From the NCBI GenBank assembly GCA_013042925.1, contig JABDPH010000491.1, positions 1-5,824 on the forward strand: DNA of 5,824 bases. The letters run 5' to 3'. A program made the position numbers and the translations under genes. Source of the DNA: Eudoraea sp. Lineage in GTDB: Bacteria > Bacteroidota > Bacteroidia > Flavobacteriales > Flavobacteriaceae. Below, piece by piece: positions 1-5,824 of this stretch. The notes under the pieces are model-generated. The model was given only the letters and a program-made list of their open reading frames with translations, was not told the origin of the DNA and searched no databases. How positions within the stretch are numbered: position 1 is the first letter of the stretch; every line of letters begins with the position of its first letter.

Positions 1-1848
1 ATTCGTACGTTCAGGTCCGCCTTCTCCTGCAAACATCCGTGTTGGGTCTTCCCCCGTTCTTTTAAATGGGTAAAGTCCGGAAGTATAAGGAAATTCTCCG
101 GGTACATTCTCCTGCAACCGCCATAGAAGCAGGTCGCCCCATGCCTTATATCTTGGTAAAATTACTTTGGGAATTGCAAGTCCTGATAGTGACTCTACGT
201 GCGTATCTATATTTATCTCCTTGTCTCTTACTTTAAAAATATAGGAGGAGTCTTTATATTTTTTGGCCAGACCATCCCAGTTTAGGATAATTTCCCAGTT
301 ATAAGGATCCAAATTGAGTTTTACCCGGTCAAATTCAGCTAATAAAAGTTGAATTAATTTATCTTTTTCATCATTTCGGGAATTTTTTGAACCGGATACC
401 TTTATTCCCGCACTGTTTAACTCGGGTTTAGTCTTGCAAAGACCTGTAATAGTTTTATAAATTCCATATAATTGCTGGGCTACTTCAACCTGAAATGATA
501 CTTTTTTGTCATAAGATTTAATACTTTCAGTAATCTCAGAAAGGTATCGTACCCTGGAAGGCGGCACCACAAATATCTTTTCATCCATTTCCTTGCTGAC
601 CACCAAGGTTGAAACGAGATCAGCATTTGCCTTTTCTGTCAATTGTTGCATCACCGCTTTATATAAACGATTCATGCCCGGGTCATTAAATTGTGAAGCT
701 ATAGTGCCAAATATAGGTAAAGATTCCTCATCTGCTTCCCATAAACCCTGATTTCTAACATACTGTTTCTTTACATCTCTTAAAGCATCGAGGGAACCTC
801 TTTTATCAAATTTATTTATCGCGACCAGATCAGCAAAATCCAACATATCAATTTTCTCAAGTTGCGTGGCAGCCCCAAATTCCGGAGTCATAACATAAAG
901 TGAAACATCGCTGTGTTCAATAATTTCAGTATCTGACTGGCCAATTCCTGAAGTTTCAAGGATAATAAGATCAAATGCAGCCGTTTTCAATACTTCAACA
1001 GCCTCATTCACATATTTAGATAGAGCCAAATTGGATTGTCTTGTAGCCAGGGATCTCATATATACCCTATCGTCATTTATTGCATTCATCCTTATGCGAT
1101 CGCCCAGAAGAGCTCCACCGGTTTTTCTTTTGGAGGGATCAACAGATATCAGACCAATAGATTTCTCGGGAAAGTCCCTTAAAAAACGTCTGACAAGCTC
1201 GTCGACTAAACTAGATTTACCAGAACCACCAGTACCGGTTATTCCTAATACCGGGACCTGATTTTTATCTTTTCGAATTGCAGAAAAGAGTTCTTCAAAT
1301 TCAGAAGGTTTGTTTTCTGCAAGACTTATAAGCCGTGCAATAGTTTTTGGCTGTTTATTCTTCACTGCTTCGAGCAGCGTAGATCCTTTATCTAGTTTTA
1401 ATGGCGGGACAGGAGTATCACTTTGCTTTACAAGATCGTTTATCATTCCTTGTAATCCCATGGTTCGACCATCATCTGGTGAATATATCCTGGTAATCCC
1501 ATAGCCCATCAGAGATTCAATTTCCTCAGGCAGAATTACACCACCACCGCCACCAAATATCTTAATATGTCCTGCACCTCGCTCTTTTAAAAGGTCAAAC
1601 ATATATCTAAAATATTCATTATGACCTCCTTGATAAGAAGTCATGGCAATGGCATTAACATCTTCCTGAATTGCGCAATTTACTACCTCATCAACACTTC
1701 TGTCATGGCCTAAATGAATGACTTCTACTCCGGTAGATTGAATAATACGTCTCATAATATTGATGGCAGCATCATGACCATCAAACAGAGAAGCAGCAGT
1801 AACCACTCTTATTTTATTCTTTGGTGTATAGGCCTTTTCTTGTTTCAT
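1..1848 (-). CDS. icmF: Fused isobutyryl-CoA mutase IcmF, N-terminal 616 residues (cut by window edge)
   Basis: IcmF interconverts isobutyryl-CoA and n-butyryl-CoA in the cytoplasm using adenosylcobalamin, and carries its own MeaB-like G-protein chaperone for cofactor loading and protection (family knowledge). I translated the reverse strand from ATG at 1848 to base 1 without a stop. Residues about 12-145 are the B12-binding domain: DGHDAA at 23-28, with His25 as the expected lower cobalt ligand, SYQGGH near 71-76, and a five-glycine run at 99-103. Residues about 195-420 are the GTPase: P-loop GTGGSGKS at 205-212, DPSKRKTGG at 237-245, ETSGIGQSD near 298-306, and NKFD at 345-348. A helical linker follows, and the mutase domain starts at about 560 (PRYKAWGD, then [18 protein letters not shown] at the edge). 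Full-length relatives have roughly 1,100 residues, so nearly half is missing, including the residues that set acyl-CoA specificity. The order B12-GTPase-mutase separates it from methylmalonyl-CoA mutase. It is divergent from purU. The identification is firm; the exact substrate is not. Confidence 0.95.
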   Translation of the reverse strand, partial: MKQEKAYTPKNKIRVVTAASLFDGHDAAINIMRRIIQSTGVEVIHLGHDRSVDEVVNCAIQEDVNAIAMTSYQGGHNEYFRYMFDLLKERGAGHIKIFGGGGGVILPEEIESLMGYGITRIYSPDDGRTMGLQGMINDLVKQSDTPVPPLKLDKGSTLLEAVKNKQPKTIARLISLAENKPSEFEELFSAIRKDKNQVPVLGITGTGGSGKSSLVDELVRRFLRDFPEKSIGLISVDPSKRKTGGALLGDRIRMNAINDDRVYMRSLATRQSNLALSKYVNEAVEVLKTAAFDLIILETSGIGQSDTEIIEHSDVSLYVMTPEFGAATQLEKIDMLDFADLVAINKFDKRGSLDALRDVKKQYVRNQGLWEADEESLPIFGTIASQFNDPGMNRLYKAVMQQLTEKANADLVSTLVVSKEMDEKIFVVPPSRVRYLSEITESIKSYDKKVSFQVEVAQQLYGIYKTITGLCKTKPELNSAGIKVSGSKNSRNDEKDKLIQLLLAEFDRVKLNLDPYNWEIILNWDGLAKKYKDSSYIFKVRDKEINIDTHVESLSGLAIPKVILPRYKAWGDLLLWRLQENVPGEFPYTSGLYPFKRTGEDPTRMFAGEGGPERTN

Positions 1849-1991
1849 TGATAATTTTCGGACTAATTTAGGTTAGCAATTTAAGGAAAATGCAAAAAAA
1901 ATCATCTTACAATCAGAATTTTATAAAAATTATCAGATTTAATAAGCCTCTGTTCCTAATATTATAATTTTACAGGCTAAAATACATCATT
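1849..1991. promoter_or_regulatory. Divergent intergenic region between icmF and purU
   Basis: These 143 bases separate two genes that point away from each other, so the region should hold both promoters. It is very AT-rich, with a TTTTATAAAA palindrome at 1919-1928. I found no clean TAnnTTTG box at a sensible distance from either gene. The nearest matches (TAATTTTA at 1965-1972 for purU, and the T-run ending in TTTG on the minus strand for icmF) each miss one consensus base and have no properly spaced TTG partner. No strong Shine-Dalgarno is seen for either gene. The promoter role is inferred from gene orientation alone. Confidence 0.45.
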
Positions 1992-2843
1992 TTGAGATAC
2001 ACCATTCTTATTCACTGCCCGGATCAATCGGGAATAATAAGTGCAATTACCGGGTTTATTCATAGCAATAGAGGTAACATCGTTTACCTGGACCAGCATG
2101 TTGATGAAGAGCTCAATGTTTTTTTTATGCGTTTGGAAAGTGAATTTACCGATGGTGCAATTGAATTTTCTAAATTCAAAGAAGAATTCCAATCGAAATT
2201 GGCTATTCCTTATGAGATGAATTGGAGTATTCATCCTGGAAATTTAAAACCGCGAATGGCTATTTTTGTATCCAAATACAACCATTGTTTGTATGACCTA
2301 CTTAGTCGTTATAAATCTGGTGAATTGGCATTGGAAATTCCTTTCATCTTGAGTAATCACGACGAGGCCGGACATATTGCAGAACAATTTGAAATTCCGT
2401 ACTACTTTATAGCCGTATCAAAAGAAACAAAAGAAGAGGCTGAGAAGCAACAATTAGAGCTTTTAAAATCTCATAATGTAGATTTCATTGTGTTAGCCAG
2501 ATATATGCAGATATTGAGCAGTAAAATTATAGATCATTATCCCAATAAAATAATCAACATTCACCATTCCTTCCTACCAGCCTTTGCAGGTGCTAAACCC
2601 TATCATGCCGCATTTGCCCGTGGTGTGAAAATAATTGGGGCAACCAGCCATTATGTAACCGAAGCCCTGGATGCCGGACCCATCATTGAGCAAGATGTTA
2701 CAACAGTATCACACTCTCACAGGGTGAAAGACTTTATTGCCAAAGGACGGGATCTGGAAAAAATTGTGCTATCGAGGGCAGTTCAACTTCATGTAGAAAG
2801 AAAAACCATGGTTTATAATAATAAAACAGTGATCTTCTCATAA
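1992..2843 (+). CDS. purU: Formyltetrahydrofolate deformylase PurU (probable TTG start)
   Basis: PurU hydrolyses 10-formyl-tetrahydrofolate to formate and tetrahydrofolate. This balances one-carbon pools and can feed formate to PurT in purine synthesis (family knowledge). The 283-residue length matches the family, about 280. Residues 1-80 form an N-terminal ACT-like regulatory domain (YTILIHCPDQSGIIS). Residues about 87-283 are the formyltransferase fold shared with PurN. The catalytic triad is visible: Asn189 and His191 in INIHHSFLP, and Asp227 in ALDAGPI. The motif AGAKPYHAAFARGVKIIGAT between them is typical of PurU. There is no ATG between the in-frame stop at 1965-1967 and the conserved N-terminus. 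TTG at 1992 gives the expected N-terminus; ATT at 1989 or ATC at 1986 would be rarer alternatives. An AGG at 1974-1976 is rather far from TTG to act as a ribosome site. The kinase follows 80 bases downstream on the same strand, so co-transcription is plausible. Confidence 0.93.
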   Translation: MRYTILIHCPDQSGIISAITGFIHSNRGNIVYLDQHVDEELNVFFMRLESEFTDGAIEFSKFKEEFQSKLAIPYEMNWSIHPGNLKPRMAIFVSKYNHCLYDLLSRYKSGELALEIPFILSNHDEAGHIAEQFEIPYYFIAVSKETKEEAEKQQLELLKSHNVDFIVLARYMQILSSKIIDHYPNKIINIHHSFLPAFAGAKPYHAAFARGVKIIGATSHYVTEALDAGPIIEQDVTTVSHSHRVKDFIAKGRDLEKIVLSRAVQLHVERKTMVYNNKTVIFS

Positions 2844-2923
2844 AACCATCTGTAATAAGCCCTTTTTACACCGCCAATTATTTAGTATATTAACAGAATA
2901 TTAATGTGCAAAGGCGTAGGCTT

Positions 2924-3889
2924 ATGATTAAAATAGCAGTTTTAGGACCAATACCCAGAGATACCATTTATACGCATCAGGATGAAGTAATACAAAAATA
3001 CGGTTGTGTGACGCATCCTGTAATTGCTTTATCCAAGCTATTGGGAGATGATGGGAGGGTTATTCCAATATCCAATATACATACTAGGGATTATGAGCCT
3101 ATTTTAGAAGTGTTTAAACCTTATTCAAATATTGATACTAATCATATTGGATATAAGGATGACAGAGGAACGGTTATAGAATTGAGGTTTATAGATCAAA
3201 ATAATCGATTAGAAAAGCAAACGGCTTGTATGAGACCTATTTTGCCTGAAGATATACCGGATTCGGATGATATTGATGCCTATGTTTTTGTTCCAATTAC
3301 AGATTTTGAAATTTCACTTAGTACGCTCAGGCATATTAAAGAGCATAAAAAAGGACTAATAATATTTGATGCGCATGGCCCAACTACCACAATGAGTATG
3401 ACCGGAGATCGATATCGAAAGTTCTGGGTTGATATGGATGAATGGCTACCTTATATAGATGTACTCAAAATGAATCTTGAAGAATCGCAGGCGTGTTGGT
3501 TTAAGAACGAATACGAATATGAGGAGATGACGAGTTATGAAGAAGATAAGACAGACCATATAGATGCCATGGCAGAGCACGTATTGTCAAAAGGAGTCTC
3601 TTATTTTTATGTTACATTAGATTCCCGGGGTTGTGTTGTGTATTACAGGGAAAATAATACTACTGTCAAAAAATTTATAAAATCCGTCTTTATGAAAGAC
3701 GTTATTGATACTACAGGATGTGGAGATTCCTTTGCAGGCGGACTGGCATACGGCTTTTCATTATACAAGGACCCTATTAAAGCCGCTCAATATGCAAATA
3801 CACTTGGTGCCTTGCGCACGCAGGGGAAGACTTTCGAAGTTTTTAAAAATAAAAAAGAAACCGAAAAGTTAATTGCCGATCACTATTGA
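2924..3889 (+). CDS. PfkB/ribokinase-family kinase, substrate unknown
   Basis: This is a cytoplasmic kinase of the PfkB/ribokinase fold, which transfers the ATP gamma-phosphate to a hydroxyl of a sugar, nucleoside or similar molecule. The 321 residues match the usual 300-330. The C-terminal signature is clear: DTTGCGDSFAGG at about 262-273, with Asp268 as the expected catalytic base, followed by the alanine/glycine-rich ATP-site helix. An NLEE motif at 184-187 matches the family's NxxE magnesium motif. The N-terminal substrate motif normally found as GGxxxN is replaced by YGCVTHPVIAL at about 26-36, and the usual DPNxR-like strand reads IIFDAHGPT. An acidic insert (YEYEEM...YEEDKTD) follows the NxxE motif. 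I chose ATG at 2924 (MIKIAVLGPIPRD) because the family begins right before this strand. GTG at 2906 would add MQRRRL, which fits nothing. I recall close relatives as widespread in Bacteroidota but without an assigned substrate. The gene lies 80 bases after purU with no evident terminator between. Confidence 0.88.
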   Translation: MIKIAVLGPIPRDTIYTHQDEVIQKYGCVTHPVIALSKLLGDDGRVIPISNIHTRDYEPILEVFKPYSNIDTNHIGYKDDRGTVIELRFIDQNNRLEKQTACMRPILPEDIPDSDDIDAYVFVPITDFEISLSTLRHIKEHKKGLIIFDAHGPTTTMSMTGDRYRKFWVDMDEWLPYIDVLKMNLEESQACWFKNEYEYEEMTSYEEDKTDHIDAMAEHVLSKGVSYFYVTLDSRGCVVYYRENNTTVKKFIKSVFMKDVIDTTGCGDSFAGGLAYGFSLYKDPIKAAQYANTLGALRTQGKTFEVFKNKKETEKLIADHY

Positions 3890-4136
3890 ACATATTCCGT
3901 GCATTTGTAATTATTATTGATTCCCTTTGTTATCTACGCTTTAATCAATAAAATGCTTGTAATTCAACTTTTTATTACAAAAATTCTTAAATTCCTTGCA
4001 ATAAACAGAAAATTTTAACGTTAAAAATTTGAAGGTAAATCACTACAATGTTAAACCCTTTGTAGTTCTGCTAACTTTTATGGCAGATATCCTTTAAAGA
4101 ATTATTTGAGTTAGTATTTTTTGAGTTAGTTAGTTT
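3890..4136. other. AT-rich gap downstream of the kinase, no convincing gene
   Basis: Between the kinase stop and the terminator lie about 247 AT-rich bases. The longest ATG-started plus-strand frame I found encodes only 21 residues (3953-4018, beginning MLVIQLF). It has no evident ribosome site or family resemblance, so I do not call it. A 7-base inverted repeat, ACTACAA at 4042-4048 and TTGTAGT at 4060-4066, could form a small hairpin with an 11-base loop. A direct repeat sits at 4105-4130. I found no exact TAnnTTTG box on the plus strand; TGCATTTG at 3900-3907 misses one base. The stretch could be a long 3' untranslated region of the purU-kinase transcript, or hold a small RNA ending at the terminator. 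Confidence 0.5.
4105..4130. repeat. Tandem pair of TTTGAGTTAGT with 15-base period
   Basis: The 11-base word TTTGAGTTAGT occurs at 4105-4115 and again at 4120-4130, identical in both copies and separated by ATTT. A further TAGT follows at once. The pair lies immediately before the terminator stem. It may be simple slippage in AT-rich DNA or a paired binding site; the sequence does not decide. Confidence 0.8.
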
Positions 4137-4164
4137 AAAACCGGTGGGAGCACCGGTTTTTTTT
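4137..4164 (+). terminator. Strong intrinsic terminator, probably bidirectional
   Basis: AAAACCGGTG at 4137-4146 and CACCGGTTTT at 4151-4160 form a perfect 10-base-pair stem closed by a GGAG loop, with a run of eight T at 4157-4164. This is a textbook Rho-independent terminator on the plus strand. It ends the purU-kinase transcript, or any RNA made in the gap, although it lies about 250 bases after the kinase stop. On the minus strand the CCGGTG/CACCGG core is followed by TTTT and lies only about 26 bases past the stop of the exported-protein gene. It probably serves both converging transcripts, more weakly on the minus side. Confidence 0.88.
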
Positions 4165-4189
4165 ATTCCTAAAAACCTAATAGATTAAA

Positions 4190-4696
4190 TTAATCAACTT
4201 TGGTGTATAGCCCATCAAAAGCAACATTTGCAACACTGCCATCATGGATTATTTCCCAGAGTTGTCTTACGGTACCATCTTTATTGAGTGTCCAAGTAAT
4301 TTTATTCAAATATTTCTTCCCATCCTTACCTTCAAAAGGTAAAGATTTCATTATCATTTGATTCTCTATTCTATTGCCGGTGAGTTTTAAATTACTTCCT
4401 GCGTTATCGACCCAAAGTTGTTCCCATTGTTTGGTGTTACTATTATAAAAATTTAAACTGGTACCGGTATATTGACCTTTGGCTCCAACCCAATTTTCTA
4501 TAAGAACACAGCCGCCTTGCATTTTTACTATTGTATTATTGCCTGCATCAGTGCCATCTTTATTAGTCACTTCCCACTTACCCTGCCAAAAATCAAAATC
4601 GTCATGATTTTCAGTACAACAATTGCAATTTGAAGATTGTGACCAGGCTACGATCCCTGTTCCCAGGAAAAAAATCGTTATTATCAGGTATTTCAT
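4190..4696 (-). CDS. Small exported protein with CxCC motif, unknown function
   Basis: This encodes 168 residues. Residues 1-20 look like a Sec signal peptide: Lys2, a hydrophobic core YLIITIFFLGTGIVA, and a likely cut around AWSQ/SSN, so the mature protein should be periplasmic or secreted. The cysteine at 24 lacks a lipobox, so a lipoprotein is unlikely. The mature start carries C24-N-C26-C27 followed by TENHDDFDFWQGKWEV. FDFWxGxWEV followed by strands such as TGTSLNFYN, WEQLWVDN and ITWTLNKDGTVRQLWE resembles small beta-barrel proteins of the DUF1579 / lipocalin-like type, often found as uncharacterised exported proteins in Bacteroidota (recalled, not searched). A fourth cysteine sits at 63. 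ATG at 4696 is the only start that includes the full signal peptide. The gene stands alone, converging on the kinase and divergent from the 67-residue gene. Function is unknown; a ligand-binding barrel is a guess. Confidence 0.85.
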   Translation of the reverse strand: MKYLIITIFFLGTGIVAWSQSSNCNCCTENHDDFDFWQGKWEVTNKDGTDAGNNTIVKMQGGCVLIENWVGAKGQYTGTSLNFYNSNTKQWEQLWVDNAGSNLKLTGNRIENQMIMKSLPFEGKDGKKYLNKITWTLNKDGTVRQLWEIIHDGSVANVAFDGLYTKVD

Positions 4697-4759
4697 ATTC
4701 AGGTATTAAACGTTATTGGATAATTGTAAATAAGTTAATTCTTGCCGGTTTTGAAATTG

Positions 4760-4790
4760 GTTTGCATCGATTAATTAGAAATCGCCAAAC
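4760..4790. repeat. Imperfect inverted repeat in divergent gap (possible operator)
   Basis: GTTTG (4760-4764) pairs with CAAAC (4786-4790), and CGATT (4768-4772) pairs with AATCG (4780-4784), around a 7-base AATTAGA centre. CAT on one side and a single C on the other are unpaired. The repeat lies about 64 bases upstream of the exported-protein start and 150 bases upstream of the small plus-strand gene. The location suits an operator for either; no regulator can be named. Confidence 0.4.
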
Positions 4791-4859
4791 AATATGAATT
4801 TTAAATTTTTTGATATTTATGGAGCTTATATTCATCAATTTAGTTAAAAATTAGACATA

Positions 4860-4878
4860 TCACCTGATTTTTAGGTGA
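4860..4878. repeat. Short inverted repeat TCACCT / AGGTGA
   Basis: TCACCT at 4860-4865 and AGGTGA at 4873-4878 are perfect complements around a 7-base, T-rich loop. The element lies about 40 bases upstream of the TATATTTG box, so it could be a regulator site for the downstream small gene. At six base pairs it is also compatible with chance. Confidence 0.35.
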
Positions 4879-4918
4879 ATACATGCATTTACCAACATCC
4901 AAAACTTCATTTAAGCCG

Positions 4919-4926
4919 TATATTTG
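4919..4926 (+). promoter_or_regulatory. Bacteroidota-type -7 box TATATTTG for the 67-residue gene
   Basis: TATATTTG matches the Bacteroidota -7 consensus TAnnTTTG at every fixed position. It ends 14 bases before ATG at 4941, so transcription would begin near 4931-4934, leaving a very short leader. No TTG for the -33 element is seen at the usual distance upstream, which lowers confidence. If real, it puts the GTG at 4875 upstream of the transcript and supports the ATG start. Confidence 0.45.
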
Positions 4927-4940
4927 TAAGAACAAAGAAT

Positions 4941-5144
4941 ATGACTATGGACAATCAATATTGTAAAGTTGGAGCGATTACTCCAATGACAAGTGGACAT
5001 AAGGCTTTGGCCCAAATTGAATACCAATATCAGAACTTTTTAAACAAGGCATCTGACTTCAAGACTTCGGACGACAAACTTGCGGCATTTTTTGAATTAA
5101 AGGCACGCAAGCTTAAGAAAGTGTTGGAAGATTTTGTAAAGTAA
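4941..5144 (+). CDS. Small 67-residue protein, unknown function
   Basis: I do not recognise this protein. It starts MTMDNQYCKVGAITPM and has a mainly helical, charged body: an Ala/Gln/Tyr-rich stretch at about 21-37, a polar turn at 38-45 (SDFKTSDD), and a Lys-rich amphipathic helix to the end (LKARKLKKVLEDF at 53-65). It has one Cys (residue 8), no signal peptide and no membrane segment, so it should be cytoplasmic. Amphipathic helical patterning and a well-placed TATATTTG box argue that it is a real gene. ATG at 4941 is preferred; ATG at 4947 (MDNQYC) is an equal alternative. The longer frame from GTG at 4875 begins upstream of the likely transcript start. The stop lies 3 bases from the pyrF stop on the other strand. 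A small two-helix partner or nucleic-acid-binding protein is conceivable, but nothing shows it. Confidence 0.65.
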   Translation: MTMDNQYCKVGAITPMTSGHKALAQIEYQYQNFLNKASDFKTSDDKLAAFFELKARKLKKVLEDFVK

Positions 5145-5147
5145 TTA

Positions 5148-5824
5148 CTACTTTTTCTTGAGTTCCATCGCCATTTTATTGCGTAATTCAGAGGCTTTTT
5201 GTGCCGCAATAGTTGAGAAATTGTTGCCGGACGAGGCATAGATTATACCCCGGGAAGAATTCACTAATAACCCTACATCTTTATTCATTCCATATTTACA
5301 AACCTCTTCAAGGCTTCCGCCCTGTGCCCCTACCCCTGGAACTAAAAGAAAACTTTCTGGAATTATTTTTCGGATTTCGGTTAAATAACTGGCTTTGGTA
5401 GCACCAACCACATACATTAGATTCTGAGAATTTTTGTAAGATTTTGACGTTTCTAGCACTTGTTCATATAGGGTCTTTTCCCCAATGGATTTTGTTTGAA
5501 AATCAAAAGCACCCTCATTTGAAGTCAAGGCCAGGAGTATGGTATGCTTATTCTCAAAAGACAAAAAAGGTTCAACAGAATCTCTTCCCATATAAGGTGC
5601 CACAGTAATGGAGTCAAAATCCAAATCCTCAAAAAATGCTTTGGCGTATCTGTACGAAGTATTCCCGATATCTCCTCGTTTTGCGTCGGCAATGGTAAAA
5701 AGTTCGGGGTAATTATCATTCAGGTATTCAATTGTTTTCCTTAGGGCTTCCCAACCCGCTGAGCCATAAGCTTCATAAAACGCAATATTTGGTTTATACG
5801 CCACACAAAGATGATGTGTAGCAT
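5148..5824 (-). CDS. pyrF: Orotidine-5'-phosphate decarboxylase PyrF (N-terminus beyond window)
   Basis: PyrF decarboxylates OMP to UMP, the last step of de novo pyrimidine synthesis, in the cytoplasm. The visible 224 residues run from ATHHLCVAYKPN at the right edge to LKKK at the stop. The catalytic DxKxxD motif is intact as DAKRGD (about residues 46-51 of this fragment), followed by IGNTSYRYA. Later come VAPYMGRDS and the phosphate-binding loop LLVPGVGAQGG, and near the C-terminus VNSSRGIIYAS. These fit the longer PyrF subgroup of about 270 residues rather than the E. coli form. The frame stays open through the edge, so the GTG at 5804 is an internal valine (CVAYKPN is a conserved stretch) and not a start. 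About 50 residues, including the usual N-terminal LCVGLD-type motif, should lie beyond the window. No terminator is visible after the stop, and the small plus-strand gene ends 3 bases away. Confidence 0.95.
   Translation of the reverse strand, partial: ATHHLCVAYKPNIAFYEAYGSAGWEALRKTIEYLNDNYPELFTIADAKRGDIGNTSYRYAKAFFEDLDFDSITVAPYMGRDSVEPFLSFENKHTILLALTSNEGAFDFQTKSIGEKTLYEQVLETSKSYKNSQNLMYVVGATKASYLTEIRKIIPESFLLVPGVGAQGGSLEEVCKYGMNKDVGLLVNSSRGIIYASSGNNFSTIAAQKASELRNKMAMELKKK

Noticed and set aside
1765..1782. DGHDAA in place of the classic DxHxxG B12 motif
   Set aside because: As I recall, the alanine variant is usual in IcmF proteins, so it is not a defect.
1917..1931. AATTTTATAAAAATT near-palindrome as an operator in the icmF-purU gap
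   Set aside because: Composed only of A and T in an AT-rich gap, so symmetry is expected by chance.
1977..2234. 85-residue frame antisense to purU, and 64-76 residue plus-strand frames inside icmF
   Set aside because: They are shadows of well-supported genes, with no recognisable domain and no start signals.
2906..2923. GTG at 2906 as kinase start, adding MQRRRL
   Set aside because: The family begins right at the MIKIAVLG strand, and the Arg-rich extension looks untranslated.
3953..4018. 21-residue hydrophobic, basic frame (MLVIQLF...) that could suggest a toxin-like peptide
   Set aside because: AT-rich DNA easily gives such short Ile/Leu/Lys frames; no ribosome site, promoter or antisense partner is evident.
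4875..4940. GTG at 4875 as start of the small protein, adding 22 residues
   Set aside because: It lies upstream of the TATATTTG box and so would precede the likely transcript start; the added residues show no clear structure.
5802..5804. GTG at 5804 as the pyrF start
   Set aside because: The frame stays open to the edge and the upstream codons (ATHHLC) fit conserved PyrF sequence, so the valine is internal.
1..5824. Mobile element, CRISPR array, tRNA/rRNA or defence system
   Set aside because: I saw no transposase or integrase, no long or regularly spaced repeats, no RNA gene and no defence domain; all long coding regions are metabolic or uncharacterised core-type genes.

Overview
The window looks like a core-genome segment from a member of the Bacteroidota, most likely a flavobacterium or close relative. 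It is AT-rich, and several start regions have no clear Shine-Dalgarno sequence. One gene has an upstream box that fits the Bacteroidota -7 consensus TAnnTTTG. The protein set also fits: fused mutase IcmF, PurU, a PfkB-type kinase of a kind I associate with Bacteroidota, and the longer form of PyrF. The assignment is inferred from style and protein character, not from a search.

Layout, left to right. (1) Bases 1-1848, minus strand: the N-terminal 616 residues of IcmF, a coenzyme-B12-dependent isobutyryl-CoA mutase fused to its own G-protein chaperone. The left edge cuts it where the mutase domain begins. (2) Bases 1849-1991: a short AT-rich gap between divergent genes. (3) Bases 1992-2843, plus strand: purU, formyltetrahydrofolate deformylase, with no ATG available and a probable TTG start. 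(4) Bases 2924-3889, plus strand: a PfkB/ribokinase-fold kinase of unknown substrate, probably co-transcribed with purU. (5) Bases 3890-4189: an AT-rich, gene-poor gap with a short direct repeat and a strong intrinsic terminator near its right end. (6) Bases 4190-4696, minus strand: a small exported protein with a Cys-x-Cys-Cys motif. (7) Bases 4697-4940: a divergent regulatory gap with two inverted repeats and a TATATTTG box. (8) Bases 4941-5144, plus strand: a 67-residue protein I do not recognise. (9) Bases 5148-5824, minus strand: pyrF (orotidine-5'-phosphate decarboxylase), lacking its 5' end at the window edge and running tail to tail with the small gene, with 3 bases between the stops.

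Functionally this is mostly metabolism: acyl-CoA rearrangement (IcmF), one-carbon and purine balance (PurU) and pyrimidine synthesis (PyrF), plus an unassigned small-molecule kinase and two uncharacterised small proteins. Nothing shows that these genes form one pathway. I found no mobile element, CRISPR array, tRNA, rRNA or defence system. The points most worth a second look are the kinase with an unusual substrate site, the 67-residue gene abutting pyrF, the non-ATG start of purU, and the roughly 250-base stretch ahead of the terminator. I do not see evidence of a spectacular new system.
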